Origin: Nematostella vectensis
Lineage: Eukaryota > Cnidaria > Anthozoa > Actiniaria > Edwardsiidae
Reading direction: 5' to 3'
Length of the DNA: 64,000 bases
NCBI RefSeq assembly: GCF_932526225.1
Contig: NC_064047.1
Span: 11,273,501 to 11,337,500, forward strand
The notes beneath the pieces were generated by a model, which saw nothing but the letters and a program-made list of their open reading frames with translations, did not search any database and was not told the DNA's origin. Of this stretch, positions 32,181 to 44,490 are shown one piece after another (positions within the stretch are counted from its first letter, which is position 1; each line of letters opens with the position of its first letter). Both the position numbers and the translations under genes were made by a program.

Positions 32181-34140
32181 CTATCTGACAGCAAATGGGC
32201 TCTCCTTCACATCATCTCTCCAAGTACCTTGGCTTAGCTCTCCATTATCACTCTCTGTGTCAGTAGACCCTGGTGGGGTATATCTCCCTGGAATTGTTGA
32301 CCTCAGATAGTTGTGGAAGGCCAATGCTGCTAACACTATATCAAATGCACTATCTGGCTTTACACATAATGCTGACAGGAACACCCTAAATCTGCTGGCA
32401 AGAATTCCAAACACATTTTCACTTATGCGGCGGGCACGTGAAATTCTGTAGTTGAAGATCCTCTGTTCTTCTGTGAGATTTCTCTGAGAGATGTCTCATG
32501 ATGTTAGTTTCAAGAGGAAAAGCATCATCTCCCACAAAGAAATGAGGCACTGGCTCAGAATATGAGGCATTTCAAACACAGTCTTGAGGTAATGGTAGCA
32601 TGGACGGCCCAGGTAATCCGAGAGTGCCTGTAAAATAGAAATCGCAATTATGATAGTAATAAACATTTGTTTATGCTGCAATGGTACATTTGCATCAGTA
32701 TATTGACAGCATGAAGTGTACAACTAACTGTTTCTGCACTCTGCCCTTGGTCTGAATTCTTGTGTGTATGTATAAATTAAAACTTTCCCAAATGACATTG
32801 TTTTTTTGATAAGAAACATAAATAAGCTATTTACTGACTTGTGGTTGGTTGTATAGGGAACCCAGTGACATCTTAATTTTATGTTAATTTCTACCATATG
32901 CCATAGAAAATACAGCCAATCAGAATGGTTCCATCAGAATACAAGGATGGCTTAATGGTGGCCTCTAGCAGGTGGGTACTCAAGTGAAACATGACTGGGG
33001 GTGGTCCAATGGTGCTTAACATTACCACCATTTTACAATGTTTCCACTTTTTCATACCCCAAAAGATATTGATTTTTAAGATGTTTCATGGAAATAGCTT
33101 CAGCATATTGAGAAGAATCATGTGTTGCATGATGGCTATATGACAATACCATCAGACTTTTCAACCCCCCCCCCCCCCCAAAGTATGTCTGAACTCACTG
33201 TCATGTTTCTACTTTGAGTACCCCTCGGTTTGGCAGCACATAATTGTATACCACTCAACCTCAAGCATGCAAACTATATTCTACTTTCCCTAGCATGGGC
33301 CACTACATTTCTAAGCACCGCTATGAAAATAAATTATATGTTGGCCAATCACAAGACACTACCAGGAGTAAGACAGTTTTGAATTTAAAAATAAACTAAT
33401 GTTTCCAGTCCGGATTTCTAAAAAAAATTGACAGGACGGGCGGCTTTTTATTTCATTTCCTGAATTTGTATTATTTGCAATTATGTAGTTTCTTTATGTC
33501 GATGACGCAGTGTATTTACATTTTTCCCAAGAGATAATAGGAGTTTTCTGTGATTCTGAGGTGAAACATGAAATATTTATTAATAAACACAACTCGCAAG
33601 TCATATATTACTGAAACTGAAGTTTCTAGTTCTTCCGCATTTTTTTCAAAGTCAGTAGCACAAGTTGTTTCTTGTTTTATAGGCTTTTGGTTAAAAATAA
33701 CAAATAAGAAACAATTTGAAGCAGCCCCCCCCCCCCCCCAAAAAAAAAAAAAAAAGACGCAGGCGGGGATGAGAAACATTTGTTTATTTTTACTTGGCCA
33801 AACTGTGTAGTATAATGTTTTGGCAAAATCAAAAAATATTTTTTTGTAATAGTATCGTCGGCCGGTAATCGTTTGGCCAATTTTTCAAATGGTAATTATT
33901 TACTGTCATATGCCACCCTAATATTGGGTGTCAAAACTGGAAATAAATTGATATACGATTTATTAATAGTGTTATTGAAAAATTACCTTGAACATATGAT
34001 TGCCAGAATGAAGTATCCTTCAATACCCCTCCATCACTGATTCTTCCTTGACATCCGACATCACAGTAAATGAACCTGTAATCCGCGTCAGCTACAGCCA
34101 TTAAAACAATGCTGTAAAAGCCTTTGTAGTTATAGAATTA
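32181..34140 (-). pseudogene. PIF/Harbinger transposase (HARBI1-like DDE), two exons
   Basis: Minus-strand exon 33987-34135 reads YNYKGFYSIVLMAVADADYR followed by DVGCQGRISDGGV (two of the DDE acidic residues) and ends at a donor GTAATT. The next exon (32627-32181, acceptor CAG at 32628) continues in phase with LGLPGPSM, then after a TGA, VPHFFVGDDAFPL, and after an indel RIFNYRISRARRISENVFGI (third acidic residue E) and AALAFHNYLRS. The 3' end abuts the tail of the R2-like element at 32185. One stop and one frameshift make it inactive. Confidence 0.75.
33000..33986. other. no independent gene; intron of Harbinger remnant
   Basis: AT-rich, with poly-C runs near 33164 and 33726 and a poly-A run after the second. 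Those runs are probably remains of simple-repeat tails. Confidence 0.4.
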
Positions 34141-34689
34141 CTATAGTTATAGTTAGAACTAGTTATTACTAGTGCAGCTTCCATCGATTTTAGATGAAGA
34201 AACTATTTCAGAATTGTCATTTTGGCAAAACAACGTTCATCAAATAAATTGTAAAACACAAATGCTGTTCCCTGAAAACTAGTATACTCAGGCGTTTTCT
34301 GACGTTGCTTGTGCTGCCTATATAGATGTTTACGTAAGTTTTTAACTAAAACTGGTACGACTTTGGAAAAACAGTTCTACTTGGAGAAAAATCAGTGCTG
34401 CTTCATTGGCCATTAAGGCTTTTGAGTTTGAGCTTTGTAATCGCAATATTTCGTGGTTTATAACAAGAATGTAGTCTATATCATTTATTACGGTTGTTAG
34501 CAATTTTTTCGTAGCTTCAGTCTATAGATTTAGATTTGTTACACTTCTGTTGTGATCATATTTCTTTGAAAATCAAATTTCCAGATAATATATTTGCGAC
34601 AGATATTTTGGTTAAGATTATACTCCGATGATTTCATCATAAAGGAACATGTTTTCACAGGCCTTATTGCTCTGGGGTCCTCATCTTGT

Positions 34690-35070
34690 TGATCGCTTTT
34701 CTTGCCATTACCCCATCACAATAATAGGCTTCCATGCTTTAAATCTAGGTTCTATCAACCTGGCACGGAAGCTGTAGATCATTTACAGAAAACCGGCATG
34801 CTGATGACAATTGGTTGTTTCCGCCATCTATTCTTATTCCTATGGCCATTAATCACCTTCGATTGTGTAGTGCACAAAACTTTGATTGCCCCCTTTTGGA
34901 AATCAGCAGCAGTTTGGGTTGTTTTTTGCCCAGATGGCGTTTATTGAGACAGCGCACTTAAAGACTAGAGATTATGAAACTATTATGACAGGTCTCTGGC
35001 GCGAGCTAAGAACTCTTTGTTTGGTTCTACCAAACACAGTTTCCGCCTCGTCGCGATCAGAATTTCTCTC
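34690..35070 (+). pseudogene. DIRS-like retroelement remnant (RNase H side)
   Basis: Short pieces in alternating frames: HLVDRFSCHY, CFKSRFYQPGTEAVDHLQ, NWLFPP-like and LIAPFWKSAAVWV. The order and wording match the block that follows the RNase H of DIRS-type tyrosine-recombinase retroelements (VDRFA, FNSR, PGTEAVDAF, NWW.PP, GTLIVP.W.SA). At least three indels are present. No recombinase is visible nearby. Confidence 0.5.
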
Positions 35071-35074
35071 TTAA

Positions 35075-35797
35075 GAGAGGCTCGTATTTGTATGTCAAGC
35101 TTTTTGCACTAACGTCCAAGGTGAGTGTAAAGAATGCAAACCCTTATCACTATAGCATTTAATTAGATTAACACCAGTGATTTACACTGACTGCAGGACT
35201 GCATATGTACATTGTGTAATACTGTTATGAGTCTACGGTACTCTATATACCGAGAATCTAATTGCACTCTTGTTCCATTAATGTCAATTATAATAAGTTT
35301 TTTTTTCACATATTATAATCACTATAGTATTAGTGATTTTTAACACCAACTTATAACTATAATTGCATTTATAATTATAATAAATTTGCTTTGCTCATGT
35401 AATCCTCTCAGATTTTTGTTTTTTCTTTCTTTTCAGATATCCCAATGAAGGCTTCTGGGTAGAATAAGTGTTTCACCGTCTACATCTTCCGCGCCAGTCT
35501 AGCCCGAACTTTGTTAACTCTATGTCATTCAGCAGTGATTACTGCTAGCTGGGCGCTGGCTACATATCCAAAATAAACATGAGTTGTCATGAACAGTGTT
35601 TGTTGTAAAGTGTTATGAAATGGAGGCAAAATGACGACTTTTGGGTGATGTGATTAAATAAACTGGATGTATTGATTCTTTTACTTGTTAAATTATATTT
35701 TATTTCCATTTAAACAATATTCTTTGAGTTTTAGTTAGTGTTTTTGAGAAAAGTTACGCTACCCCCATTTCTTGCTTCTGACCAGCCATTTTGAATT
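35075..35797. other. no gene seen
   Basis: AT-rich with a GTGAGT-type donor near 35120 and a pyrimidine-rich AG near 35436, but no coding frame to go with them. Confidence 0.4.
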
Positions 35798-36423
35798 TTA
35801 AAAAAGACGCCATCTTTTGTGGGCGGAGCTAAGCCTTTTATATCGGAACCTCGTGTTTAAGGAATATTTGGCACAGGGGGCAGGATTCACACTCAGATTA
35901 TGCAACGAAAGAATGTGAACATGCCAAGATTTTCCATTCCTTTTCACCTCTGACCTGGCAGGAAGGTAGGTTGCAGCGTGTATTAGGATTTGGCATAACT
36001 GAGGAATGCTTTTGCTTTTGAAGTTTCTTTCCAAAAAGCTTTGATAAAAGTACTCTGAAGGTAGCATCCCGGCCAGAGAGTGTTAAATTTCCTGGAGCAG
36101 AGGCAATGTTTTGAAGAACAGTGGAAAGTATTTTTGCGCACTTTGTTTTGAGAAACGCAAGTTGGTAGTGGGATAAGGACCTGTAAGACTTTTTTGAGAA
36201 GTGTGAAGTGAGGTTTTCTTGGTTAAAAATAGCTTTGACCTTTCTTTGTAATGAGTCTGTAGAATCTTGTTGGTTTGTTTTTAATTGGAGGATACTCATC
36301 AAAGATTACAAGGCGTGTCTGTAGAAGAGTATAGAGATCGGGGTGGTGCTCCCCCCAGTAAGAGCACATGTCTAACCAAACCAGAAGAGCTTTATCATAA
36401 TGATGTTTTTTAAAAGCAGACAA
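35798..36423 (-). pseudogene. decayed cnidarian repeat-family gene (HHYDKALLVWL family)
   Basis: The minus strand reads FKKHHYDKALLVWLDMCSYW, HPDLYTLLQTRLVIFDEYP, then after an indel near 36290 DSLQRKVKAIFNQENLTSHF and FLKTKCAKILSTVLQNIAS, ending ILACSHSFVA. I know this run as a multi-copy family of unknown function in cnidarians, often with a zinc-binding C-terminus (a Cys-His pair remains in the last line). It is a partial copy. Confidence 0.5.
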
Positions 36424-36785
36424 ACATGGTTACTGCTGACACGGCCATGCCCTTCTGGTACCCTCTGCTACGGCCCTGACAACAACGCACTTCACAATTA
36501 ATTAAATTGACGCACTTTTACAATTGACGAACTTTGTAATTATAGGCTTTTTTTTTGTTACGTTAGACTTATTTTGTAATAAGACCCATTTTGTGATAAT
36601 TGGCAATCTACCTGACTTGCTTTGTAAAACCTAAGTACCTCAAAATAAAACCTAAAAAATGAACTATAGAAATTTCACAAACAAACAGTGACTCACCGAA
36701 TCTAGTAAAACTTACCAGTGTCGCTTCCACTTTTTTTGCAGTTCATCATTCGTGTTGTTTAACTCCTAATAGATAGAAAAAAAGT

Positions 36786-36955
36786 CTTGCCGCGAGTTTG
36801 CTCTATCTTGCCGCGAGTTTGCTCTATCTTGCCGCGAGTTTCCTCTATCTTGCCGCGAGTTTCCTCTATCTTGCCGCGAGTTTCCTCTATCTTGCCGCGA
36901 GTTTCCTCTATCTTGCCGCGAGTTTGCTCTATCTTGCCGCGAATTTCCTCTATTG
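36786..36955. repeat. 21-bp minisatellite, 8 units
   Basis: Unit CTTGCCGCGAGTTTGCTCTAT, eight times with single-base changes (GTTTGC / GTTTCC). No spacers, so not a CRISPR array. The repeated peptides read through it are artefacts. Confidence 0.95.
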
Positions 36956-37384
36956 CCGTGACACTTTTGGGCCACCGTAATTTTGACTATGATCACTTAA
37001 AGATTCGATAAAATTCACAGCACGGAGATTTGCTAAGGAAATATAACCGGTACAATCCACCTACGAAAACCAGTACAAGTCGGCGATGTCCCTGGCAGCC
37101 AGCAAGGGGTGAATGACGTACGCAAAAAGGCGGATTCTGATTGGGTGATGTTGATTACAGAACGTAAGATCGCGTCCAGGGGTCCAATGTTCATCAAGAT
37201 TCTTTCATCACATTGCGTTATTGCGAAACAAAACAAGCAGATGTGTCAGGATGTGCTATAAGGATAAATCAGACAAACGACAAACTGCGCCAAAATGAGT
37301 CCAAGGTAAAAGCATGGCAAGACCTCTATCGGAGAAATGTAATGAAAATCCACCCCCGGCCCGCTCTACCAGGAAATTTTTGCA

Positions 37385-37497
37385 AACAACAAAAAGACAT
37401 ACTTGTGTACCCTGTGTAATCGATCTTTGTCAAGACTTCAGCGCCTAGACGAACATTTACAAAAGATTCATGGTAAACGAGACTCAAGTAAGTACCT
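37385..37497 (+). other. degenerate C2H2 zinc-finger exon
   Basis: One frame reads YLCTLCNRSLSRLQRLDEHL then QKIHG (C-x2-C...H-x4-H) and ends at a donor GTAAGT at 37498. Upstream the frame changes (KAWQDLYRRNVMKIHPRP lies in another). It is 40 bases upstream of the BEN-gene ATG on the same strand. Confidence 0.4.
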
Positions 37498-37538
37498 TAA
37501 GGTTTATGCTATAGTGTCTAAATGGGCCACCGTACAAA

Positions 37539-40500
37539 ATGGCCTCAAAGAAATTTGTTGTTGTTGAGTGGGCTAACAACGCGGAGGATCGTCGCGAGTT
37601 TACGGTTCTAAGGGGAAGTGATATCATCCCTAAGACAGGCAAAGTTTTGCGCCAGGGTGGTGTGGTATCTGTTGTATACAGAGAGAAGGCAGCAGACACA
37701 CCAAGACTTTACGATGCAGAAGTGTTACAAATCTTCGGTAAGTCGAAGTTAGGCTGCTTTTTTGTATCGTTTTACTTTATAGAGACCTTATGCAAGGTCC
37801 TGGCGGCGCACGTAGAAAGCGAAAATAGGAAAATGCTGTTCTAGATTTGCCATCGCGGGACAACGCCTCACTTCGTGAGCGCGCGCGCCGTTCTTGAAGC
37901 CGTCGCTTCAACGGTAAATCTTGACGGCGGTTCGTTCTATTTTGTAACATACATGCGCCGTAAGAAGAAAGAGGGTGCAGAACCTCTGTATTATGACTTC
38001 AGTGCTAAAACTCAGAGCAATTTCAGGATGGAACTTAAGCAACGTAACGCAGAGAATTTTTAAGCTATTATAATTCTAAAGGATGTGCATTTTTATAAAA
38101 GAAGCATGAAGCATGAGCCCAGGGCGACGGAAAATCTTGAAGGCGTTTCGTTTTATTATGTAACATACATGCGCCGAGGGCGCAGAACCTCTGCGTTATG
38201 ACTTCAGCGCTAAACACTCAGAGCAATTACAGAATTATATCTCAACTTGCAGTTTTTGGATTTGGATTTCAGACTCACAGCGCAAGGCAAAGCAGTTCGA
38301 AAACGAGCTGCTTGAGGGAGGCAACGACAGCGACCAAGGTAACATTATAAGAATAGGAACATCCACAAAATATTAAATGCATTCTTCGCATATCACTTAC
38401 GTGAAAGGTTTGTGCTAGTTAATTTACCTTCACACAGTAGATAATACTTTGCTAAAATAGTATATTAGTGTTAATGTAATGTTATTTACCTAGAAGTAAC
38501 ATAAAGTAAACACTTAATGATGGGGTTAGCATAGAGCATTGTAAATCAGTGTTTTGCAATGATTCTTGTTTATATTTCAAGAAACACAGCGACCAAGAAA
38601 AAGCCGAGTCAAAAGGTGGTAGAAGCCGCAAGCTTAAATGACGAAACAAGCGGAGGAAAGCATGGTAAGCATTGAGCCCTCTGCTGTGAAAGAGGCTGGA
38701 AGGTTTTTTTTTTTTCAGTTAGAAAACATTTACAGGAAAGCATTAATAGAAACTGCGCGGGATGGGGGGGAGGGCAATATCAACATTTGCCAGCGAGACA
38801 ACGTACCTTGATTTTGATCGTGGTCTTGCGCGAACCTGTCGTATCATATTCCTCGTTCAACAATTCCCGCGCTTTTTAGACAGCTAGAAGAAACCCTATC
38901 ACCTTTAAAAATATATGTTCATCAGTTTATCACTTTTGGAATATCCCGATAACTTCGAAATTGTCAGTCAGAGTATTTGGGTCACTGACGTCAACCATCA
39001 CCGTTTTGTCAGCTTTTTCTCTTACGATTGCAAAATGATTCGGATTCTTAAGTTGTTTACCCAATAAGCCTTGTCTTTGGGCCAACATTGTAAATAATGT
39101 TGATTATAACAAAAAAGGTTGTTATGTTCAGTTACGGCTTGATTACGTTAATTTAGAAATATGTAAACCTCCATAAAGCGGCCCCCAAACTAAGATTTTT
39201 GATTGCAGCCAATAAAAGACCAAAAAGCAACAAGTCAAAGTCGGGAGACGTTCGAACACCCAAACCTAAGGTAATTTCCGGCTCTTTGTCTCATTGAAGC
39301 CATTCTGGTTTCATCCATAGTTAACTGTTAACCAACTAATTTTCATTGCTGCTTATATACTCTAAAAGGTTGATGCACGCTCGAACCTCTGTTGCGTATT
39401 GCTATTTTTGTTTGTTCAGGAACTGCAAAATACTGTACAAGGCGAAAAGATAAGAAATATAATGAGCAGGAGAAGGTTCCCAGAGGATAACCTCGAGGTT
39501 TCCAGTGTTTCGGCCTCTCATCATCCACTTCACGCCCCACTAATGCTTTACAACCACTTAAACCCCCATCTAATACTCCACAACAACTCACAACCCCTCC
39601 GCATCAATCTAATACCCCACGACCACACACACCTCCTTCTTGTCAATCTAATACCCCACGACCACTCACACCCCCTCCGCGTCAATCTAATACAACACAA
39701 CCACCAGCATATCCTCCGCGTCAATCTTTTGCCTTACAACAAACCACACCGCTACACACTTCACAACCACTCCGGCCCACTCCACGTCGTCCATCAGACA
39801 CCCCACAACCATTCACACCCCCTCCACGCCCATTTGAGGACTTGCGTTCACTTTCATCCACTCCACGCCAATCCACAACCAGTCCACAGTTTACTCCGTT
39901 CACACACACTACCACATCAGTCTACTTCATCTTATTCTTTGCAAGCCACTAATGCGTACAGCACTTAATGCATCTAATAATTGGCAAGTCAATTCTTCAA
40001 TAACTGACGATTCTAACCTATCACTCGAATACAACACTCCTGATCCATTAATTACTAACGCCTTTCCCAGTTATTCCGCTATGTTGGAAGATGAGCAGCC
40101 CAACAACTGGGAAACATTCGCTCATAGCACTACTTCTGCCATCCAAGACCTCAAGGCAGAGGTCGAAACACTTAAACAAGAGGTCAAACACCTGAAAAGA
40201 AAACTAAAGGTGAGTTTACACCGTGTGATTATGCTAATATAATACTTATGACAAAAACGAATAGGTTGTTGTTGGTTAAACGGCGGCTTCGATATTCTGA
40301 ATCCGCTCCCTGGATATGAGGAACTTGGCTCTCAAACACAGGATATAAATATTATTTGGGCACAAATTCAAATTATGTCATTCAGTACTTTTATCCCGCC
40401 TTGGATTTTAAGATTTTGTGAATTATGTATTTTATATTAGTAGCCGAATGCAGTGAATATAAGACTATCAGCAAGTAGTTTTGGATTTTTCAAAGGCTGT

Positions 40501-41102
40501 GACTGTGTGGTTTTTGCACATTGTAGTCTTTTCCACTGTTATCCCATAAAGAATATTAAGTGTTCTTTTTTTTGTATTTTTATAGGTTAACAAAGATGTT
40601 CCTGCAGAGGATCAACCCAGTCCAGTGGTACGTTTTGATAAAACATCAAACAAACAATATAACCAGAACATAGAACTCGTATATACTATATACATGCCTG
40701 GTTGCTTATACACCGATTTTAGCTGTTTTCAATTTATTTTTCAATTTATTATTTACAGTCACAACAAAAGCAGAAAATTAAGTACCTCTCAAAGCCCCTG
40801 GAAGGGGTGAAAAGGCTCCTCTCAGACCTCTTCACCGAAGAAGAACTCATGCGGTGTACTCTGAAGGGGAAAGGGAGGTCCAGGGATGTCCTGGACAGCA
40901 ACAAGCTGCAGATGTTTTATGGTGAGTCACAGTGTGAGAAATGCAGAAAGGTATCACTTACTCAACTGCGACTACCATTGTTTTTGCAGGTGCAATGAGA
41001 GGAAATTATGGGATGACAGATGAAAAAGTGGACCAGCTGATTAGAAATCAGCAAAAATCCTTAAAAGACAAAACCAAAAAAGTCTTCAGTACAGCTAAGT
41101 GA
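37539..41102 (+). CDS. spliced BEN-domain gene (possibly decayed in the middle)
   Basis: Exons: 37539-37737 (MASKKFVVVEWANNAEDRRE), 38273-38338, 38582-38665, 39209-39272, 39420-40209, 40586-40627, 40759-40921, 40990-41102, all with GT/AG borders. The long exon holds a Pro/Ser/Thr-rich stretch and then a coiled coil (IQDLKAEVETLKQEVKHLKR). The last two exons encode a BEN domain (VKRLLSDLFTEEELMRCTLK, RDVLDSNKLQMFYG, MTDEKVDQLIRNQ). BEN proteins bind DNA and repress transcription. Phases agree at most junctions, but exon 3 and the Pro-rich part of exon 5 need a frame change, so either boundaries are misread or the copy is decaying. Similar multi-copy BEN genes occur in cnidarians. Confidence 0.55.
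37912..38236. repeat. diverged direct duplication
   Basis: 37912-38030 and 38128-38236 share AAATCTTGA.GGCG.TTCGTT, TTGTAACATACATGCGCCG and TATGACTTCAG.GCTAAA at roughly 85% identity. The first copy is open for 62 codons. They may be duplicated former exons within intron 1 of the BEN gene. Confidence 0.6.
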
Positions 41103-41213
41103 AATCTCCATTGTTTGTGTAAAATGTTCGCTTTAGAGGGGTTTTTTTAAATCATAGAGATATATTAGCTTGCCTAGCACTTTTTGTTGTATACCAACTT
41201 TTTGTCGAATCTG

Positions 41214-41347
41214 GTTTTGTCTTTTAACGATTTTTGCTGATTTCTATAACGTTATAGAAGGCACTGTTCACGTTGTATCCGTTTTGTCTTTTAACGATTT
41301 TTGCTGATTTCTATAACGTTATAGAAGGCACTGTTCACGTTGTATCC
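41214..41347. repeat. 67-bp perfect tandem duplication with palindrome
   Basis: Two identical units, each containing the 18-bp palindrome TTCTATAACGTTATAGAA. Confidence 0.92.
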
Positions 41348-41600
41348 GAAAATTATAAAGTTGATATCAAATATATAAAGATATAAAGTTGATTATTAAA
41401 TTTTGAGATAATTGTAATTTAGTTCTGTATTATAAAAAAAAAATTTCTTGCTGGAAAATATTGCTAGCTACTTGTAATAAATTAACGGATATCCAAGAAA
41501 GTCGTATGATATTCTGCAAAATGACAATATATCGCAAAACAAAATATATATCGCAAAATAAAATGTTATTGTCGACAACAATAACCTAAATTTCCTACAA

Positions 41601-42022
41601 TTCCGAAAAATCTCATAATATCCGATTATGCATTCACTAAAATCCAAGAAAATTCCGAAAAATCTCATAATATCCGATTATGCATTCACTAAAATCCAAG
41701 AAAATCTAATATTGCCTAAGAATATCGCACTTTATTGCAAAAGAAACAACGCATTTCCTGTAACATTCATGCATATTCCAAACAATCGCATTATATCCAA
41801 ATGGATATTCCAGAATATCGTAGAAAATCCTGTTTAAAGTAAGTCTATGCCTTTTGAGATACCCTAGGATATCCTGGAATATCGGTCCAAATTTACAGTG
41901 AAAATTCACACCTTGATCGTAGAATATCCTAGGAAATCGCAGGATGTTCTAAGATGAATATCGTGAGATATTCAAGGATATTACAGGAAGTCTTGGAATA
42001 TCCCAGTTTCATTTCGCACGGG
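41601..42022. repeat. dispersed repeat, copy 1
   Basis: About 380 bp rich in GAATATC/GATATTCC words, matching 52906-53294 at roughly 85% identity and ending in both places at TTTCATTTCGCACGGG. Its first 104 bp are a 52-bp tandem duplication (41601-41704). No coding frame; probably a non-autonomous element. Confidence 0.75.
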
Positions 42023-42209
42023 ATTGTACATGCATCCCCAGAGATTGAAAATTGAAATCAATTTTTATACTGATTAACATCTAAAAATGTTCAGATAATT
42101 TACAAATAGGGATGACTTAATATACACATCATACATTATGTAAGTTAAAGTAACTGAAGCAGAGTTTTAACTTAGTGAGCTATCCTCCACTTTTTTTCTT
42201 TCATGTGCC

Positions 42210-42735
42210 AGAATAAAGGTTCCCATTTTACCCCAAAGGACCAAGCATGTAGCAGTACATCTACAACCTTGGTGCAGGGGATACTTTTGGTAAGTAAATA
42301 CACCTACAAATAATGATAAACTTTATTGCCTTCTATACGTTTTGGAGATTTCATTAAAAAAATGTTCAGCGTGTTATTGTATTTATTTTAAGGTACACAT
42401 AGCAAAGGTCGCCAATACTAATGACTATACGTTATTAATTTGGCTTGAAAGTTAATCAATTTGTTGTATGTGTGATTCAAAACATGCTTATTTTTCCTAG
42501 ATAGCTCTAGGGCTAGACCAGCTGAACCAAGCCAAGAAATCCCTGTGGGATCAAAAGAAGGTACCAACTTTAGAGGATGCCATCCTACAAGCTGTTGAGA
42601 CAATTCCTGGATCAGCTGTTGTGCCTGCCCTGGAAAATCCAACCACGAAAATCAGGAACCAAGCATGCAGCCGCCGCCCCAACCAAAAAAACGGTGGAAA
42701 TAAAAAAAGGAGTATAAAAATGTACAATGGCGCGT
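42210..42735 (+). other. two exon-like segments, unrecognised
   Basis: 42212-42289 ends at a GTAAGT donor. 42502-42735 follows a TTTTCCTAG acceptor and reads IALGLDQLNQAKKSLWDQKK, LEDAILQAVETIPGSAVV and a basic tail. No family recognised. Confidence 0.3.
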
Positions 42736-44490
42736 AACACGTAACACACTGGTTCCACAGAAGACCAAGACTATTCAGTCTAACGAGCAGCCTTGGATGA
42801 ACTGCAAGTTGAAGAAACTAATACGGACGCGCCAGAAAGCATTAGCTGAGGGAAACTAGGACCAGTACAGGAAGCTGCGAAACCGCAAAAACCGAGAGAG
42901 GAAATCCGGTCGCTCCAAATATTATGATGCCAAGGTGGAGCATTTGAAAGAATCTAAGCCGTCCACTTGGTGGAGAGAGGTGAAAAATCTTGGCGGGATG
43001 AGCGCACTGGGAGCCAGAGCCAGTCCCCAAGCAGAAACCCGTCCTTGACGTAAACAAACATCTCCGGCCAATTTCTCTGACACCTGTGCTGTCTAAGCTC
43101 GCAGAAGATTACGTAGTCGAGCAGCACCTCAAGCCTGCCGTCCTGAAAAAGGTAGATGTAAATCAGTTCGGGACTGTACCGGGGTCGAACACGACTCACA
43201 CGCTTATTATCATGCATCATTCTTGGCTAAGTGTGACGGACGGAAACGGGGCTACAGCCAGGACCATCCTGTTTGATTTCCGCAAGGCCTTTGATCTGAT
43301 AGATCATCACATCCTTGTGCGAAAGCTGATGACGTACGACCTACCTAGCACTATAACAGCCTGGATCGTTGACTTCCTCACGTCACGGAGACAGCACGTC
43401 AAACTCTGCCAAGATTGTTATTCAGAGTGGGGCACCATCCCATCTGATGTCCCACAGGAACGAAGCTGGGTCCGTGGCTGTTCACGATAATGATAAATGA
43501 CTTATCCATTACTGAGGTGGACTTGTGGAAATATGTAGACGATACCACCATCACAGAAGCAATCCACAAGGGCCAGACAAGCAGCAATCTACAACATCTA
43601 GTGGACGACTTAGGCAATCAGGTAGCCTCAGATAAGTTCGAGTTAAACAAAGCTAAATGCAAAGAGCTCCGAATCTCCTTTGCGCGATCTCCGCCCGTAT
43701 TCGACCCAATAATGGTTAACGATACTGAGCTGGAATGCGTCTCACAAGCTAAGATCTTAGGCGTAACCTTTTTGAGTGACCTAAAGTGGAACGCCCACGT
43801 AGATGAAGTTATCAAAAAGGTAAATAAGCGTCTTTACTTTCTACGCCAGCTTAAGGGCGCACACGTAAAACCAAAGGAGCTCGTTCTAGTTTATCTAACT
43901 TGCATTAGACCATGTACAGAGTACGCATGCGCGCTATTTCATCATAGTTCGACCAAGTACTTAGCAGCAGATTTGGAGTCATGTCAGAAGCTTGCGCTTA
44001 GAATAATATTTCCAGACGACTCTTATGCACAGGCATTACTTGCCTCTAATATCACAACACTACATGAAAGACGTGAGGTCGCAACAAACAAACTCTTTAG
44101 CGAAGTCATGGCCAGTCCAAACCACAAACTACATAGGCTGCTCCCTCAGCAGAACTCTAGAATTAATATTAGGAAGAGGCGGGTCTTTGCCATCAAAGCC
44201 AACACGCAACGTTTTGCAAAAAGTTTTTTAATGTTTAATGCCTCCACTAAATTCTACGACTAGATATTTAAATCAACGCAGTATAGATTTGATCAAGCCT
44301 GTAATTTTAGATTCATATTTTAGATTTTTAGAATTTTTAAGTATTTGACTATTTGTAACATAACGTAATTCAACCTTCAGGTTGCAAAGTTTTTTGAATA
44401 AACCCATCCATCCACCCACCCACCCACCCATCCATCCACCCATCCATCCATCCATCCACCCATCCATCCACCCACCCATCCATCCATCTC
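42736..44490 (+). mobile_element. L2-like LINE, 3' half, with (CATC)n tail
   Basis: Starts with QPWMNCKLKKLIRTRQKALA and continues YYDAKVEHLKESKPSTWWRE, LRPISLTPVLSKLAEDYVVE, TILFDFRKAFDLIDHHILVR. After a one-base break at VPQ (about 43455) comes MINDLSITEVDLWKYVDDTT, with the RT site YVDD, down to a stop at 44261. The 3' UTR ends AATAAACC followed by CATC repeats (44403-44488). It is of the same family as 27.7-28.6 kb. Indels near 42860, 43060 and 43455 inactivate it. Confidence 0.8.

Larger units (their letters stand above)
28751..32185 (+). mobile_element. R2-clade non-LTR retrotransposon
   Basis: A 5'-truncated but long element. It runs from a zinc-finger coding start through a single large ORF to 31844, a 3' UTR of about 320 bp and a (CTAT)n tail at 32167-32185. 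The architecture is two C2H2 fingers, a Myb-like domain, a reverse transcriptase and a C-terminal CCHC plus restriction-like endonuclease, which defines the R2 clade. The first finger has lost its second Cys (CKLRN). It lies downstream of the L2-like fragment and not in 28S rDNA. Confidence 0.85.

Noticed and set aside
36786-36955. Regular 21-bp repeats resembling an array
   Set aside because: Units are head-to-tail with no spacers, so this is a minisatellite, not a CRISPR array.
39721-39915. Gly-rich minus-strand frame
   Set aside because: Reverse reading of the Pro-rich linker of the BEN gene.
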